Of a stretch of DNA of 64,000 bases, positions 35,999 through 49,656 are shown piece after piece. Each line of letters begins with the position of its first letter. The first letter of the stretch is position 1. The position numbers were made by a program, and so were the translations under genes. The notes under the pieces were generated by a model. The model was not told the DNA's origin. It did no database searches and saw nothing but the letters and a program-made list of their open reading frames with translations. This stretch comes from Tigriopus japonicus (Eukaryota > Arthropoda > Copepoda > Harpacticoida > Harpacticidae): assembly GCA_010645155.1 (NCBI GenBank), contig CM021312.1, positions 5,483,338-5,547,337 on the forward strand, read 5' to 3'.

Positions 35999-38900
35999 AA
36001 AATCGCCAACAATTAACTCATGTTTGGGAGGTAATAACTCTCAGAAATGCTGATAAATGGCCGGGACATACTCGTCGAACTCATTTAACGGCTTGGCCCA
36101 TATTCGGTAATTATACATACTCGTGCATGTTGGCCATCGTTCAATACATCTCCAAAATTAGTCCAAAAATGCAGCCTTCAACGCGGAATGCACTTTGGAG
36201 CACTGAGTCTCACATGTAATCACTTGTGACCTTTCTAGCCTCATGTGAGCTTTCTTGGGATCTCGTGGAAATGTCACGAAATATTGCTCCATTATCCAGG
36301 CTTTCGGAAACAAATGTTTCTCGCTTGCCTCAAAGTCGCACCCTTGATCTTATTCACCCTTTCGGCGGCCAAATCATATCTGTGTTTATCCCTTTCCAAG
36401 AGCGGCGATTTCGAATCAGAACAGGGTTGCCATTGTACGATCACAATTTCATTTGCCCGAAAACAGTTGACGATCTTGTAGTCTCATTCCAAGTTGGAAT
36501 GATGTCTTGACAGGCCCGAACATGTCACAAATGAGGCGCCCAAGTCTCAATAGAGTTCCCTATCGCAGTGTTTGGGCTTCTAATTATGAGCCATAAATTT
36601 GGCATCATGAAAACCATGGGTCCCCTGCGGACAGGAAGAAAGGTAATTCTGATTTAGACACAAGACAAGGAAAGCCCGTTTGGGATGCAAATTTCGCACA
36701 TTTAAATCCGTTCAAAGGTCAGAGAGGAGTCTAAATTCTCACGACTGACTGCTAAGGCTCATGCTGTAGCATCTTTCCCCCACCACTTTATCTCATAGAT
36801 CTGGGCAGTCCTCCGCTCGGATGTTTACGACCATTTTAGTTCAGTCAGGAAAGTGTGGACGTGATGGACAATCATATGAAAAATGTCATGGTACGGTGAT
36901 TTAATTCACCACTAAAGCAGTGATGTCAAAAAACAGCCATGGAAAGAACTGTCGTATGTAAAAGAACTAGAGGGGAATAAGTTTGAGATGTGATATTTCA
37001 CCAATATGTTCCTTCACTAGAGATTAGGATCAGCCACATAGAGGCTTCAATGTTCTCATAGAAAGATGTTGGTCATACTGAAGAGAATTTTGAGAAAGAA
37101 TTCTTAACCTCTAACCCTTTGTTCTGATTGCCAACAACCCATCGTCTCTCCCAGCCAAAGTGGATGGAGTTTGTAGAGTCGTCGTCGTCATCATCATCAT
37201 CGTCGTTTTCGTCCCAGAATCCGCTCTCCAAGACGCCATGAGCCTCTTTCAAGCAGTAAAATAATGAATGAGATCCTGCCTAATTTTGGGGAGTGTTTTA
37301 ACACTCTGCAAAAAGGGGTTTCCTGTGTTGGTTATTGACACCCAAAGGGCAGTATAATAAACTAGTTTCAAATGTATTATCCTCTTTGATTCTTCATTTC
37401 CAAGACGATCATTGGAGATGTAACTTGACGATATTTCAAGGAATTGCACTTTGTCCGAAAATGCACGTTGCATAGGCTACATATTTTCCGCTTCTCTTGA
37501 TTAGAGACCGTTGGTACATTTTTGTTGAGAAGCCATTCCGCTTATTGGCGGGCAGTTGAATGGATCTGGTTTCCTGCTTGCTTATATTGGTCCATTAGCT
37601 TTTCTATCTGAATGAAGCAACAAGCCAATGCCTCCCTCATTCAGCCTCTCCAAGCATCGAAAATCTAGCTAGATGGAAAGAGAGTCGGCACCGTCGGTTC
37701 ATTGATATATTTATGGGAATTCGCACTCAATGAAAATCCATTCTTCCAGGGGAGATTTTCTTCGGTGATAATAAAGTCTTCAAGAATCCCATGAGTGGAA
37801 CAACCGTTAAGGGTTCCTAAATTCGAAAACTAAAATGTGTGATACATACGCAACACACTAAATCTTCTAATCCATATTGATCTCAAAAGTAAAGTGGTTA
37901 TTTTTGATAGCACAATGCTCTTTCGTTTTTATACTGAAAGCCTCATTGAACAATGAAAATGTGCATTTCAAGAACCCTGAGGCATTTGAGCACCGAGCGG
38001 CGGGATGAGGGATTTTGAAAGGGCCGTTAATGTGTGGAACCCCGTGGGTTAGTGGGACTTTGCCATTATTAGGTCGGTAATGATGCAGATGAGATGAGCT
38101 TGGGGTATCGTCGTTCTTTGGATTAGGTTATTCCATTGAAACATGAGTTTGATAGCTAAACAGACAGTTTTTGTGAAATGACGAAGCTCTCCAAGATAAA
38201 CTTAACGGTGGTTGGAACTTTTCGAGAATGGCTCTTAATTGGCTTGGCTGAAGTCTGGCTGTTTTGTCCAATGTTCTGTGTAAGTGAATGGCAGCGTTTG
38301 TGCCCTTTAAACGCTGAGAAAGAAGAGGTCAACCAACATTTTGCGAACACAAGTGCTTTTTAGCATAGACGACCTGCTTGCCCTCCTGGTTTGAAGCTCT
38401 CTCTGATGGCTTTATTTCCAAACTCACCTCAGCCACTTTGTACAGATTAACTCTTTGAAATGCGCGATTTTCCGCTCTAGTGGACAAAGTCACAACGAGG
38501 TGCACTACAAAAAACATGATTTAACGCCTGAACTTGTTTTATTTTCTGTCATAAAAATTGAACTAAATGAATATAAAAGGTTTAATTTTTTTTGAATGTT
38601 CAAAGAATAAACCTAATTTTCAGATAGTAGTGGCTGTTTGGAGGAAAAGGTTCAGTTCAGTTTTGACAGTGGAAAGGTGAAGGTTCTGGTGAGCTGCTCA
38701 ACCATTTACAGTCCAAAATCACCTCCAATTACCTATGCAGAGTCTTTAAATGGTTAGAAAAGCTAGCAGACTCGAAAAGGGCAACAAATCTGTTGAAACT
38801 TTAGATTCAAAACTGAGAAATATGCATGGGACTGTCCAAAAGCTTTACCAATGTAAAAGTAGATTCGGCCCCCATTTTGCGGTTTTTGGAAGCTGAGAGA

Positions 38901-41027
38901 GTAAATCCTGATCTGAATGCGCTCTTATTACCTTATAACCCTCCGTTAACCAACTCCTTGCTCACTACCTCGGGTTTGCTCTTTTGACTCTGCTCGTAAA
39001 AGGTAATTTCACTTTTTTCGACACTTTTTCACTGATGGGAACCACTATCTTCCTTCAGCCTTTTTATGACTAGCGTGGTCAACCAGTCATCTGCAGTTCT
39101 CTCATTATGTACAAGTATATATACCAAGTGAATATTCCCAAGACAATGTTTCCTTCGGGCAAGAGACCTCACTTTCAATTCTCGATTCTCACAATCATCT
39201 CTCCCAATGTCCCTTTTCTTCAAACTACTGAACCTGAGTTTGAGCAAATAACATTTGGCTTTTGAGGGCGATTGGCGTGTTTGCTCCTAGATCTTGGGAT
39301 AGCAAGAAGATTTGCGTCTCTTAAACGAAAACTAATTGAAAACAGGGTGAACCATCATGAATATGTAAGAAGGAGCTACTCTGTCAAACTAGCCACAACC
39401 ACCATCAGCAGCACCACCAACTCATAACCAACCACATTGACAAATGCCCCTGAGAACTGGGGTTCGAAAATGAGGCTGGCTCCCTTTTGGGAGATACCCT
39501 GGTGATTAACAAGATATATCATGTTACCCCGTCGCCTGGTTCACCTTGGACCTTATGGATGGACCATTGCCTACCTGCCTACTTGCTTGCTTGGGTCGAT
39601 TCTTTAAACAAATGATTTGTTTATTTATTGGCACGCATTCCTTTCGTGGTGTTAGACCCGGTTCCTATTTAGGGGTAAAATCATTTTTCTCTCCCTTAAA
39701 AATCATTTGAGGTCGGTGGAGGGAGAGAACGAGGCCAAGCTTGAGCGAACGCTAAAAAGAGGAGGGTACAAGCAAAAAAAACGAAAGAGGAGGCTTGAAG
39801 TGGCGATAAAGTGCAAAAGACGATCCATCTCGATCGCTCGTTCATCCTCCGAAATTTCAATTCAATTTGAATCCGTTGATGGCCAAAATGCATGGTGCTG
39901 CAAAAATACAGTTTATGACAATACTTATACCTGGGCTCCATGAAAGAGGGCAAAAGCCAAAGCTGAGGGCTTTTATATTGCCTTTATGATTTTACCGTTC
40001 GCGAACTTGATTCTGATCTATTTTACGAGGTTGGTTCTCCAAGAAAAAAAAATCCTATTTCCATGCGGTTGACGATGGTGCACACATAGTACTGTACTCT
40101 ACTCTCTGTATGTATAGTATGTTTAGCCCCTCTGAAACACCGCTTTCTCAACGACAGGAAAGGAATTTAGCGAATTCCTTTGACTTCCACATGTAAATGA
40201 GCCCTTTTGGTCTGGAAATCCTCGGACGACTAACATCATACTTGTTGCTCGAGCTCAATCAAAGAAGGTTTTATGGGGCGGAGGAGATTTCAATGTGAGG
40301 TATTTCGGGCTCCTCTGACACCACCATGGTCTCGGGTTATTTTAGATCCATAATGATGATGAGAATTTCTCGTTGCTCAAGACCCTTCCCGTGATGAGTT
40401 AAATATGAATAAAGGTGAGGTGAGTGAAGAAGGGAGAACCATATCAAAACCCATTAGATCGCATTCTCAACCCATTTTGAACTCTATCTCATGTTCATTC
40501 ATCATAAGACACTCCCCCTGTTTCTCCATCGGTTCAAGTCAGGATGGTTGGTGGCTCGTTCGAGAAGGGCTTGCTGGAGTCATAAAGGTATGCGAGGCTA
40601 AACCCGCCGTGATACGAACTGTTTTCACGGTAATCGCAGGGCCGTTAGCACCCAAGCCTAAAAAGCTACTTTGTGTCTAATCAACATTCAAATTTGCCAC
40701 ATGAGTGCTTACGTAGTACGTGCACTATCGAGAGAATGGAAGCACGGATCCATCCCGTAGGTATATGATGTTCAAGTAGGTAGGATTGGAGTCGGAACAA
40801 GAAACCAGGGTTGTGGAGGTTGTGAAAAATGAAACAAGACCTACAAAAGACCATCATGTATCATTTTTCTCTGGCAATGCACGCTGCATGATGTGTATTT
40901 GGGAGGATATCGCACCAACCAAGGGCGCTGGGTGACTGCGAGAACAAACGAATAAATCATTGGCAGGCCAAAAAAGTGGCCCGGATCTTTTTTTGTGGTG
41001 AGAAGTTAAGCCTTTGCCTATGGCTCA

Positions 41028-41033
41028 TTTATT
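41028..41033 (-). terminator. Candidate poly(A) signal of SoxC copy 2
   Basis: TTTATT on the plus strand is AATAAA on the minus strand, about 530 bp beyond the stop codon of SoxC copy 2. The resulting 3' UTR would be similar in length to that proposed for copy 1. Confidence 0.3.
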
Positions 41034-41561
41034 TACCACGCCCGTTACTTGTTCAAATTTACATCGATTAGCGATTACACATTGACAGATATGGATCGCT
41101 GGAATCTACTGGATGGTTGTTGGCGCAATTGTTGTTGTTGTTGGCGAAGGCAATGGGTCTGAATGGTAGTGTGATCAGGAGATCCCAAGACCGACAGGAA
41201 TGGTATCGTTCCCAGCACTCCCTTCAAATCCCTCCTCTAACTAGCGATAACTGATTGGCCAGGTTTTTAACCGGGTGAGAAAAAAACGCACGACCATATT
41301 TCATGGCTGATATATATTCTGAAGCTTTAACAAACATTTCAAATGAGGGAATATCAGTCAATACGTTGGAAAAGGGGTCGGTTAACAAGCGAGAGGAGTA
41401 ATAACAATGGGAAAACTAATTATTGCAATCATCGAGCTTCGTTCAAGGCAAATAAGGTGTGTTGTGCAGAGTAGTGTGTACAGTACAGGTACCAATGAGC
41501 ACGGACGGTTTTGGAAGACATTGGGAAAGTGATTGTAAAAGGTATTGGCGGATCTCACTTC

Positions 41562-43545
41562 TCAAATTAAAGGGCATGATGGCTCAAGAGATCCGTATGA
41601 GTAGCCATACGGCTTGCCCGTCCCCAAAGTGCCACAAGCAATGTCAACCAGATCTTGAATGAGCTCAAAGTCATCGTCCTCCGTGTTGGGATCAGACAGA
41701 TCTTGATTTCCATTATTCATTGAAAGACTAGAGGCTTGTTGTTGCATTTGGAGTTGAAACTGCTCTTGGGGCGAGTAAGCAGATCGTGTTTGGTTCAATC
41801 CGTGATAGTTCTGGTAATTCAGCTGAGGGTCAACTGAAGAGTCACAGGCTGGCCAAGGCTGGTTGTTGTAGTAAGCCATTGGGGGGCCATATTGATCATA
41901 GCCCATTGAGTATTGTCCCTGGAACTGCGTTGGTTCCATGGGCGCGTTGTAAGACCCTTGATAACACTCGGGCTGGGTCTCTTGATAAAACGACGAATTG
42001 GTGCACACTGAGTCAGGAGGACTGGGTGGCAACCCTGGACTGATGGGAACACTTTGCACGGGAGATGAAGAGCTGGAGCAATGAGCTGGCGAAGAAGGCA
42101 GTGAAGGCCGATGGGATGAAGATGGGATCGGAACCAGAGCCACTGGCCTGTTGAAGAATTGTTTGCGAAGATTCTCGTCGATGGTGATGCGAAGGGTGTT
42201 GCCATTACCCGTGTTGGTCACGTCAATGGAGGCAGTGGTCACTTGAATGTGTCCTGATTTGGGTTCACCTTGCACTGAGCCATTGTTGTTGGTCCCTGAT
42301 TTGGACTCACCGTTCACTGTTTTCAAAGGCTTTTTTCGTGGCCGGTATTTGTAATCGGGATACTCGCGCATGTGGAGGATCCGGAGTCGTTCAGCTTCTT
42401 GAACGTAGGGCTCTTTGGCCTCGTTACTTAGTTCCTTCCATCGCTTTCCCAAAGCCTTTGACACCTCGGCATTGTGAATATCGGGCTGGAACTCGATGAT
42501 CTTCTTCCGCTCAATGTGAGAGAAAACCATAAAGGCATTCATTGGCCGTTTCACGTGATTTGGGGAGTGCTTCTTGGTCTGGAAGAAGGTTAGGGGAGAG
42601 AATTTCGGTTAGTTATGAATCGGCAAAGATTGACGGCTCAAGCAATGAAGTTATGATATCTTCTCCTCATCTGCTAGCAACTGATGCTCTATCCTCTGGG
42701 GGATTGTTTAGATCTCTACAGAAATGCTCTCGAGGCAATTTACGGACCGAATTTCACCCAAAGCGCTCTTGGCCGAATACCAAATAGAACCCGCCTTTCT
42801 TCCCAACCATCACCACTATCATCTTGGCATTTGTTCGAGCTAACGAGAGAATATTAAGCTGTCACAACGGGCAAATTTGGCCAAAGGGGCAAGAAATGGG
42901 CTCAAATTTTCCGGGCAAATCTGTCAGAAGAAGAAAATATTGATTTCTGAAGTGAGAAATTTCCTCGCGCTTTGCCTCTCAGGTGAAAGGAATTGGGGGT
43001 TGATCACTCAATGCCATGACACCACATCAAATGAATTCAGAATGAGGAGAAACATGAAAATAATGGTTGGCCACTTTTTCTTCGAGCCCGAAAAATTGCT
43101 AGACTGTCTTTTCAGCTTTGATTACTCCATCTTGTTTTTCATTTTCTTTTACGAAAAAGTAAATGCCCGTGCAAAATTTTGACAAATGGTTCCGTATCAC
43201 GAAGATTTGTGGGAGGTGGTGGGACTTGCTCAATATTGCCTTCTATTAGCTATATTTCCGACTTGCCATGAGTCCTTTTGAACTCGAAGAACAGTAATTT
43301 TCTTTTGCGATCTTCAATGAAATTCCAGAAGCGTTTTACCGGAAATTCCGTAAATGTCCGTTTAACATTGTCAACAATGCCCTGACACTTTGACTTACCT
43401 GTGTCGCATCAGAATACGGGGTCTTGGATTTTCTGTCCACGTTCAAGCTCGGGAACAGAGCCTTATCTCGCTTGTCTTTCAATTTATCAAGCAAGGCCGT
43501 GTTGGCCTCTTCATCAAAGAGGACCGAGGTTTGATAGTAGACCAT
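41562..43545 (-). CDS. SoxC: SoxC-family HMG-box transcription factor, copy 2
   Basis: Minus-strand exons 43399-43545 and 41562-42578 join in phase 0 into 387 residues. The first exon ends TPYSDATQ and the second starts [12 protein letters not shown], the same layout and intron position as copy 1. The HMG box occupies residues about 54-135 ([50 protein letters not shown]). It keeps the W-to-F change of copy 1 but is otherwise closer to canonical SoxC (KYRPRKK). After the box come Asn/Ser/Gly linkers, a Pro/Ser-rich stretch, a Gln/Tyr/Asn-rich region and an acidic-hydrophobic end ([20 protein letters not shown]) that looks like a transactivation segment. The two genes probably arose by local inverted duplication and then diverged outside the box. 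Confidence 0.88.
42579..43398 (-). other. Intron of SoxC copy 2
   Basis: This 820-bp intron (GTAAGTCA to CTTCCAG on the minus strand) is in the same place and phase as that of copy 1 but less than half as long. No other feature was seen. Confidence 0.6.
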
Positions 43546-46500
43546 GATGTGTCCACGAAGTAAATTCTGTAGTCACTCACTAATTCAGAAATAGATCAAT
43601 TGTTGGGGTGTGTTTTTCCTGAGGCAGATAACCAAAGACTGACACTGCGATCTGTCTTGACTCCCTCACACTTGCATGAAAAGTCGTGATCAAGAAGATC
43701 TCCAGCCAGTCCATGGCGAAGATTTTTAGCGACGAGAACGACGAACGAGACCAAACCCAAGCGACGATCATGGAAGCAGCACCAGCAGCCGCGATCGTGG
43801 AAACGAGATACCTGAGGAACAGAAATGATAATCTTGCCCACCTGTTTCCCTCAGATGATTTTCTTGTTGGGATTGACGGCCACAGTGCGACGAGAGCCAG
43901 CGATAGCGAGAAAGAGAGCATCATCATCACCATCGCCGAACTCGGACCTTTATTTCTCTTTTACATCAGTAAACCGGTCGCTTTTATTATTTGCTCTTCT
44001 GTAAAACTAGGCTCGGAGGGCTTGGGTGAGTTCGGATTCGGATGGGGTAAGAACTTGGATGTGGATAAGGAGCTTTAAAGTCTCGATGCTTTCTGCTTGG
44101 GCAGTGACGGGGGCCAAACGAGGCGATATCGACGACGGAAGAAAACGCAAGCGTCACGACTCGTTCTTCACCCGTTCACGCGAGGCTCGACGAACGAGTT
44201 GAGGTGATCGGGAATCGGCGGAATGGCCTCTCATTCGCGGTTTGATAGAAATCCGAACAACTATCACGTACGTATGCATTCAATAAGGTTGACGAGTGAG
44301 TTGAAGAGAGAGGATTGAGATGTGCCAGAGTGGTTCTCAGATGCCATGATAGCCGCAATTTAGACCCATTTAGTATCAAATTATTTGCTTCTCCGCAACT
44401 GATGCTGTTGCCCCTCAATTTAGAGAATATTTTTTTTGTGGCCATCAACAGACAGATTGGTGTGGAAATGCATACTGTCATTAGTAAGCCCAGTATCAAA
44501 CCCCACCTTCCATGGACGTATCACTCATTTTCAATCTCATTTTCATATTCACGGGATGCCTCAAGGGTCGATCTTTGAGCGGAGAGTAACAAGATGCGCT
44601 TCCAGATGACGAGTCAGTCATCTTTCTTATCAGTTTACTGACTGAAACCTTCTTACTAACTTCTTGATCGCTGGCACAATAGATTAACCGAGGAAAACTA
44701 ACCATGTTTTGATTGGATCTGATTTGAGAAACGTCTACATAACTTGAGCAATCAATCACCAAAAACTATAGGGTCGAGCTCAACCGCAAGTCCGCAATTC
44801 ACTATCCTGTTCAAGCTGGCGGTGATCACCAATGAAATGGAATAAAATGAGTGTTATTGGAAATGTAAGTGATCATTATCAATTTCCTTCCACATTTCAG
44901 TTCATTCAATCGAAACGCTACACATTTTTTAAATCGCCCGCTTAAACTTCCAATATGAACAAACAACAACAATAATAATAATCTGAAACTTCTTTCCCCG
45001 GTGTGACCCCATTTACGACCAAAGTGCCTGTACTAAGTGCCACATAAATAGATAAATAGATCAGGTGGAGTCCAAGGGTGCTTGGGCAGGTGGTATTTGT
45101 TGGAATATCCAACTACAATGGGCACTTTTTTCCAACTTTGAAGGAGGGAAAACAAACAAGTCATCCTTTATTATGGGAGACAAGCTATGAATGGATTCAG
45201 AATCAAAACTGACAGAGCCAGGAGCTGGCAAAAACGTCTAGCCACCCGTTCATCCAACCTAAATTTCATTCATTCCAAGATGTATCGGATGTATTTGTCT
45301 TTCGAGGACTCAGACGACGTGAAACGCAACCGAGTAGGGCTCAACCAAATCAGGGTAATGGGTATTATGGAACATCACGGAATTCCTGGCTTTGAAGGGC
45401 TGATGCCATGTTTGATCTGATTTGTTTCGTTTATGGGCAATCCATTCAAAGTTCTTTCCAGAGCGAGATATTTCGGCTCAATTTGAAACAAAAAGAGATC
45501 CCATCTTCAGCCGTCTTCTCCTTAAAGTACTCAAATACGACTGAAGGGATCATTTTTCTTGATTCTGATCGTGCGCTCTTGATTGGATTTGAATGAAATT
45601 CCAATCTCTATCCAAGAAGAATCTCACTCAAATTGGACATCTCTAATCTTTGCCGGATCATCATTACCATCACGGTCATTGGTCAGGAGGTGGGGATCAT
45701 ATTGCCGCTTAAAACCAACAAATTACCCCTAACCCATTCTTTAGCAATCGATCCTAAAACCAAAAGGCAGGTCACTTCGCTGAGAAAGAGTTTTCTTCTC
45801 ATTATTATTTTCAATTTCATCGTCAGTGGCCAAATTTCACAGATCACTGCCCCAAGGGGGTTCTTGACGAGTCCGAAATATTGGAGAAACTTCTCTTATC
45901 ACTAGTTCTGATCAGCGACATTTTTTTCGACTTCATATTGATCGGATCTTTTCACTGCCAACTTGGCCAGATATCGTGGGGGGATTAGCATTCCAAAATT
46001 TGAGGTTTGGGGCGAGATAAAGAAATCCTTTCCTCGACCCGTGTCTCGCAATGTCTGCTTGAAATATGGTTATTGTCCATAATGTCAAAATTCCTTTCGG
46101 CTTACCTTCTGATACCTTCCTTAATGAAGCATTTGATTCAGATGACGATGCTTCAAAAGCAGATAAAAGGAATAGGCAAAAAAGACCCAAATCTTTCCCG
46201 GGTTTTCCTTCTATTTTTTTGCCTTAGAAAATCCTGTTATGATCTATTGGTTCTACCCTTGAGTATTAAGTACATATAGTTGTGAGTTTACTATGTTCAT
46301 TTTATCTCATCTCATATTCAAATAGTTATTTTTAATCCTAATAAAGACATATCCTCTTAATGCACCTTTGGGAGTGCTTGAGTTGTCCGATACAATAAAC
46401 AATATATTGTACATGTTGCTTATAAATCCTAAATAAAGGAATAGGAAATAATACTCTTACGGATACCAATTAAACAAATATTCAATCCTTTAAAGTAGCA

Positions 46501-48311
46501 AATAATGTTTTGACCAAATCTTCCAAATCTTAGTATGCAAAAGTGATATTTTGAGGTAAGTGTTTTTCTTGATTTGAGGCAGAAATCGGATATCCATATC
46601 TTCTTGAAGAATGATCACTGAGGATCATTTTGGTTATCATTTTACCATTATGATGTTTGATGCTTCTTACACGTCTGTGTACTGTTTTGATTCAACGAGT
46701 GTCTCAACCGTGAACTCGCCCAATCGCTACTTTGTAATACCTGAATTGTGAGTGCTTAGCAATTTGGCAATGAGGGTAGCCTGTCATTAAAATTCATGGA
46801 GCGGCTTGGGTTTTTACAAATTCATCAAATATTGACAAGTTTGAAGGCTTCTGTCTCGAATTTCAAGATGGTTTTTACCCAGTTCTACGCTTCGTGGATT
46901 TCCATATTTCATTTAACAGAAGTAGGTAGTCTTTGACAAAGCCGTTTTATGGCCCAGGAATATGAAATATATACAAGATCCAGCCCAATGAGCTTGATCC
47001 AATCATGGAAGGAAACGAACATTTAAATGTCGATTTTCTCGAAATCCACTTTCTAATCAATCAAATACTCAATTCATCGGAACATTTTGATCGTAATAAT
47101 ACCAATCCAATCTCTTGTCTCATTGTATGGTTGTGCGTATTTAATTTCGCATGGTTTCACCACAATAACGGGAGTAACTGCGATAGACCTTAATTGAATC
47201 ACCAATCGCTCATCCAATCATGCCTTCGTGTTCACAATTTCTTGTGATTGTTTGAAGGCGCGCACAATCACAGGCTGGGATGGTTTGAGCTGAAATATTT
47301 TAAAAACTTGCATTGTAATGGAAGTTTACTTTATGAATTCGACAGTCTTTGTTTTGACAGACCAAATAATATAGTGACCTACACTATCGGTTGTATTTTA
47401 CAAGCAGGCAAGCTTTGACTAAGGTTCGTGGACAGCTCAATTTTGTAACCATTTAATTACACTCTTTTCCACATATTGTTTTATTTTGATATGGATTGAA
47501 TTGTGCTGTCTGAGTTGTCTATTCGTAAAGTGATGTTGATGTGGCTCTGCCCTGCTTGAAAAAGTCCTGGATTTGCGTATGTAAGCATGCGAACTTTTAG
47601 CTGGAATGATAGCTTTACCAAGAAAGAAGTGTAGCTTAATCAGGGCAAAAGTAAAAAAAGTATTTCAAATTGGACAAATATTTCATCAGTTCGTAGAAGT
47701 AAATCGGCAAGGAAACAGAAGCTCGAAGGCCCAATTCAACGGTCCTTTGAGCATTACCCGCATACAGATAACGGGTTCGATGCTCCGAAGAGTATCTCTT
47801 CCAAGCTAGAATTCCATGTCAAGCGTCAAGATGCTTGTAGTTGGGGCTCTGGGTTCAGAAACATTGAACATTGAAAATGAATGTGATTAGGTTGATGAGG
47901 ATTTTAATTTGAAGAAGGCATTTTTTCCACATTGAAGTAATTCAATGAACAAAGTTTATCTAAGCGGAAACAGTACTTGTCAAATAAAAACAAAGATAGA
48001 AACATCTTCTAGCACATTACTCCCAAATTTTGGGATTCCACTATCATTGCACACATGCTTTTGCTTGTATAAGATACAATGAATAAAACCATGACGTCTA
48101 TTGTAAACCTAATCAAGCAAGACTCTAAGCCAAATTGTTAACAAGCTAAACTTTGGTACGAAAGTTATGTGGCAGTCACACTTTATACTAGTGATAGAAA
48201 CAATCCAATCTCCGATCATATTCACGATAGGTTGCCCAACCAGGTCTGCCAATTAGCCTTCAGAGTCTAGCATTTGTCGGTTGAATCCTATGAGGAAATA
48301 GGCAGACCTGT
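43546..48311. other. Upstream region of SoxC copy 2 and intergenic DNA
   Basis: The first 600 bp upstream of SoxC copy 2 (to about 44200) are CpG-richer, as expected of a promoter and 5' UTR. The rest is AT-rich and holds only short frames without recognisable domains. No gene is supported. Confidence 0.4.
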
Positions 48312-48570
48312 TCAAGATACTTTGAAAAAGTATCTAGATAAGATAGTATTTTCCGCAAAGTATCTAGATAAAGAAAATTTAAGATGCTTTTAAAAAATGT
48401 ATCTAGATAAAGATATTTTAACATAGTTTGCCGAAAAAATATCTAGATAAAGATACTTTAAGATACTTTCCCGAAAAAAGTATCTAGATAAAGATAGTTC
48501 AAGATAGTTTCCCGAAAAAACTATCTAGATAAGATACTTCAAAATACTTTTCAGAAAACGTATCTAAATA

Positions 48571-48879
48571 AGATACTTCTAGATACTTTTCTTCATAATG
48601 CATAATGTCAAATTATTTGTGCATTATGTACCACATTGAAAGTGGATGCATTATAGATGTTGAGACTTGAGAGTAGACGCATTATGCACATTGAGAGTGG
48701 ATGCATAATGCACCCTTCCTCAAAGTGGATAATGAATGCATCCTCAGATTCCTCACTCAATGTGCATAATGTGTCCACTCTCAAGTTTCAACATGCATTA
48801 TGCATCCACTTTCAATGTGCATAATGCACAAATAATTCGACATTATGCATTATGAAGAAAAGTATCTTGGAAGTATCTT
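48571..48879. repeat. AT-rich hairpin within the minisatellite
   Basis: Left arm 48571-48700 and right arm about 48751-48879 are imperfect inverted copies of about 130 bp around a 50-bp loop. The arms carry repeated TGCATAATG motifs. Their outer ends are copies of the AGATACTTC minisatellite unit in opposite orientation, so the array itself switches strand here. No target duplication is apparent. Confidence 0.7.
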
Positions 48880-49071
48880 ATCTAGATACTTTTTGGGAAA
48901 ATGCATAATGCATTGTAAACAATGCATAATGGATGCTTTAAAACAAAAGATTGAGAGAACACATTATCTAGATAAAGATAGTTTAAGATAGTTTTCCAAA
49001 AAAGTATCTAGATAAAGATATTTCAAGATAGTTTGCCGAAAAAAATATCTAAATAAAGATACTTTAAGATA

Positions 49072-49656
49072 CGTGGGTCATTCAGACTAGAGGGAGACTG
49101 GGCCTGTAACTCGTCAATAAGTGCACTTTTTAGCTATTTGAATAAAAGTTGAAATCAAGACTTATCTCTTGTGAGCAGATATTATTATATGTGTTATGTT
49201 GTTAGGCAACTCTGTTCAAGTTTATGATTTAATTAGACAAGGTATGTTGGGCGACCCCTGCACGTTTTTCAAAATCGACTTCAAGAGAAAGAAACACGTC
49301 AAAATCCATGTTGTTGTAAAGTTAAATCGTTGTTCAACCACCCATGACGATATTTGATGAACATTTGGGGCAAAAATGTGGAAGCTTTTTATTTGAAACG
49401 TTTTGGTTATGCAGTGTAATTGATTTTTGACTTGTTGCTCGCTTTTGACGCTTATTTTCTATGTATACAGGGGTCGCCCAACATACCTTGTCTAATTAAA
49501 TCATAAACTTGAACAGAGTTGCCTAACAACATAACACATATAATAACATCTGCTCACAAGAGATAAATCTTGATTTCAACTTTTATTCAAATAGCTAAAA
49601 AGTGCATTTATTGACGAGTTACAGGCCCAGTCTCCCTCTAGTCTGAATGCCCCACG
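49072..49656. mobile_element. 585-bp inverted-repeat element, TA insertion (Tc1/mariner-type MITE)
   Basis: Near-perfect 189-bp terminal inverted repeats at 49072-49260 and 49468-49656 enclose a 207-bp centre. The ends begin CGTGGGTCATTCAGACTAGA (left) and, reverse-complemented, CGTGGGGCATTCAGACTAGA (right). The dinucleotide TA sits on both sides (49070-49071 and 49657-49658). Removing the element and one TA restores an uninterrupted minisatellite unit (AAGATACTTTCCCG), which independently confirms the insertion boundaries. No transposase frame is present. TA duplication points to Tc1/mariner-type mobilisation. The close arm identity suggests a recent insertion. Confidence 0.85.

Larger units (their letters stand above)
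26021..41027. other. 15-kb gene-poor interval between the SoxC paralogues
   Basis: No intact protein-coding gene is recognised. Noted in passing: a TTGTTG triplet run at about 29883-29905, a TCGTCATCATCATCATCG run at about 37177-37205, a short dUTPase-like fragment at 31066-31140, and a stop-interrupted frame at 35306-35998. Given that both flanking genes are developmental regulators, distal enhancers or noncoding transcripts are plausible, but nothing in the sequence proves them. Confidence 0.4.

Noticed and set aside
43686..44078. A 130-codon plus-strand frame upstream of SoxC copy 2
   Set aside because: It overlaps two antisense frames in a CpG-richer promoter-like region and has no known domain.
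48312..48600. A CRISPR array
   Set aside because: Units are contiguous and degenerate with no unique spacers, and the genome is eukaryotic; it is a minisatellite.
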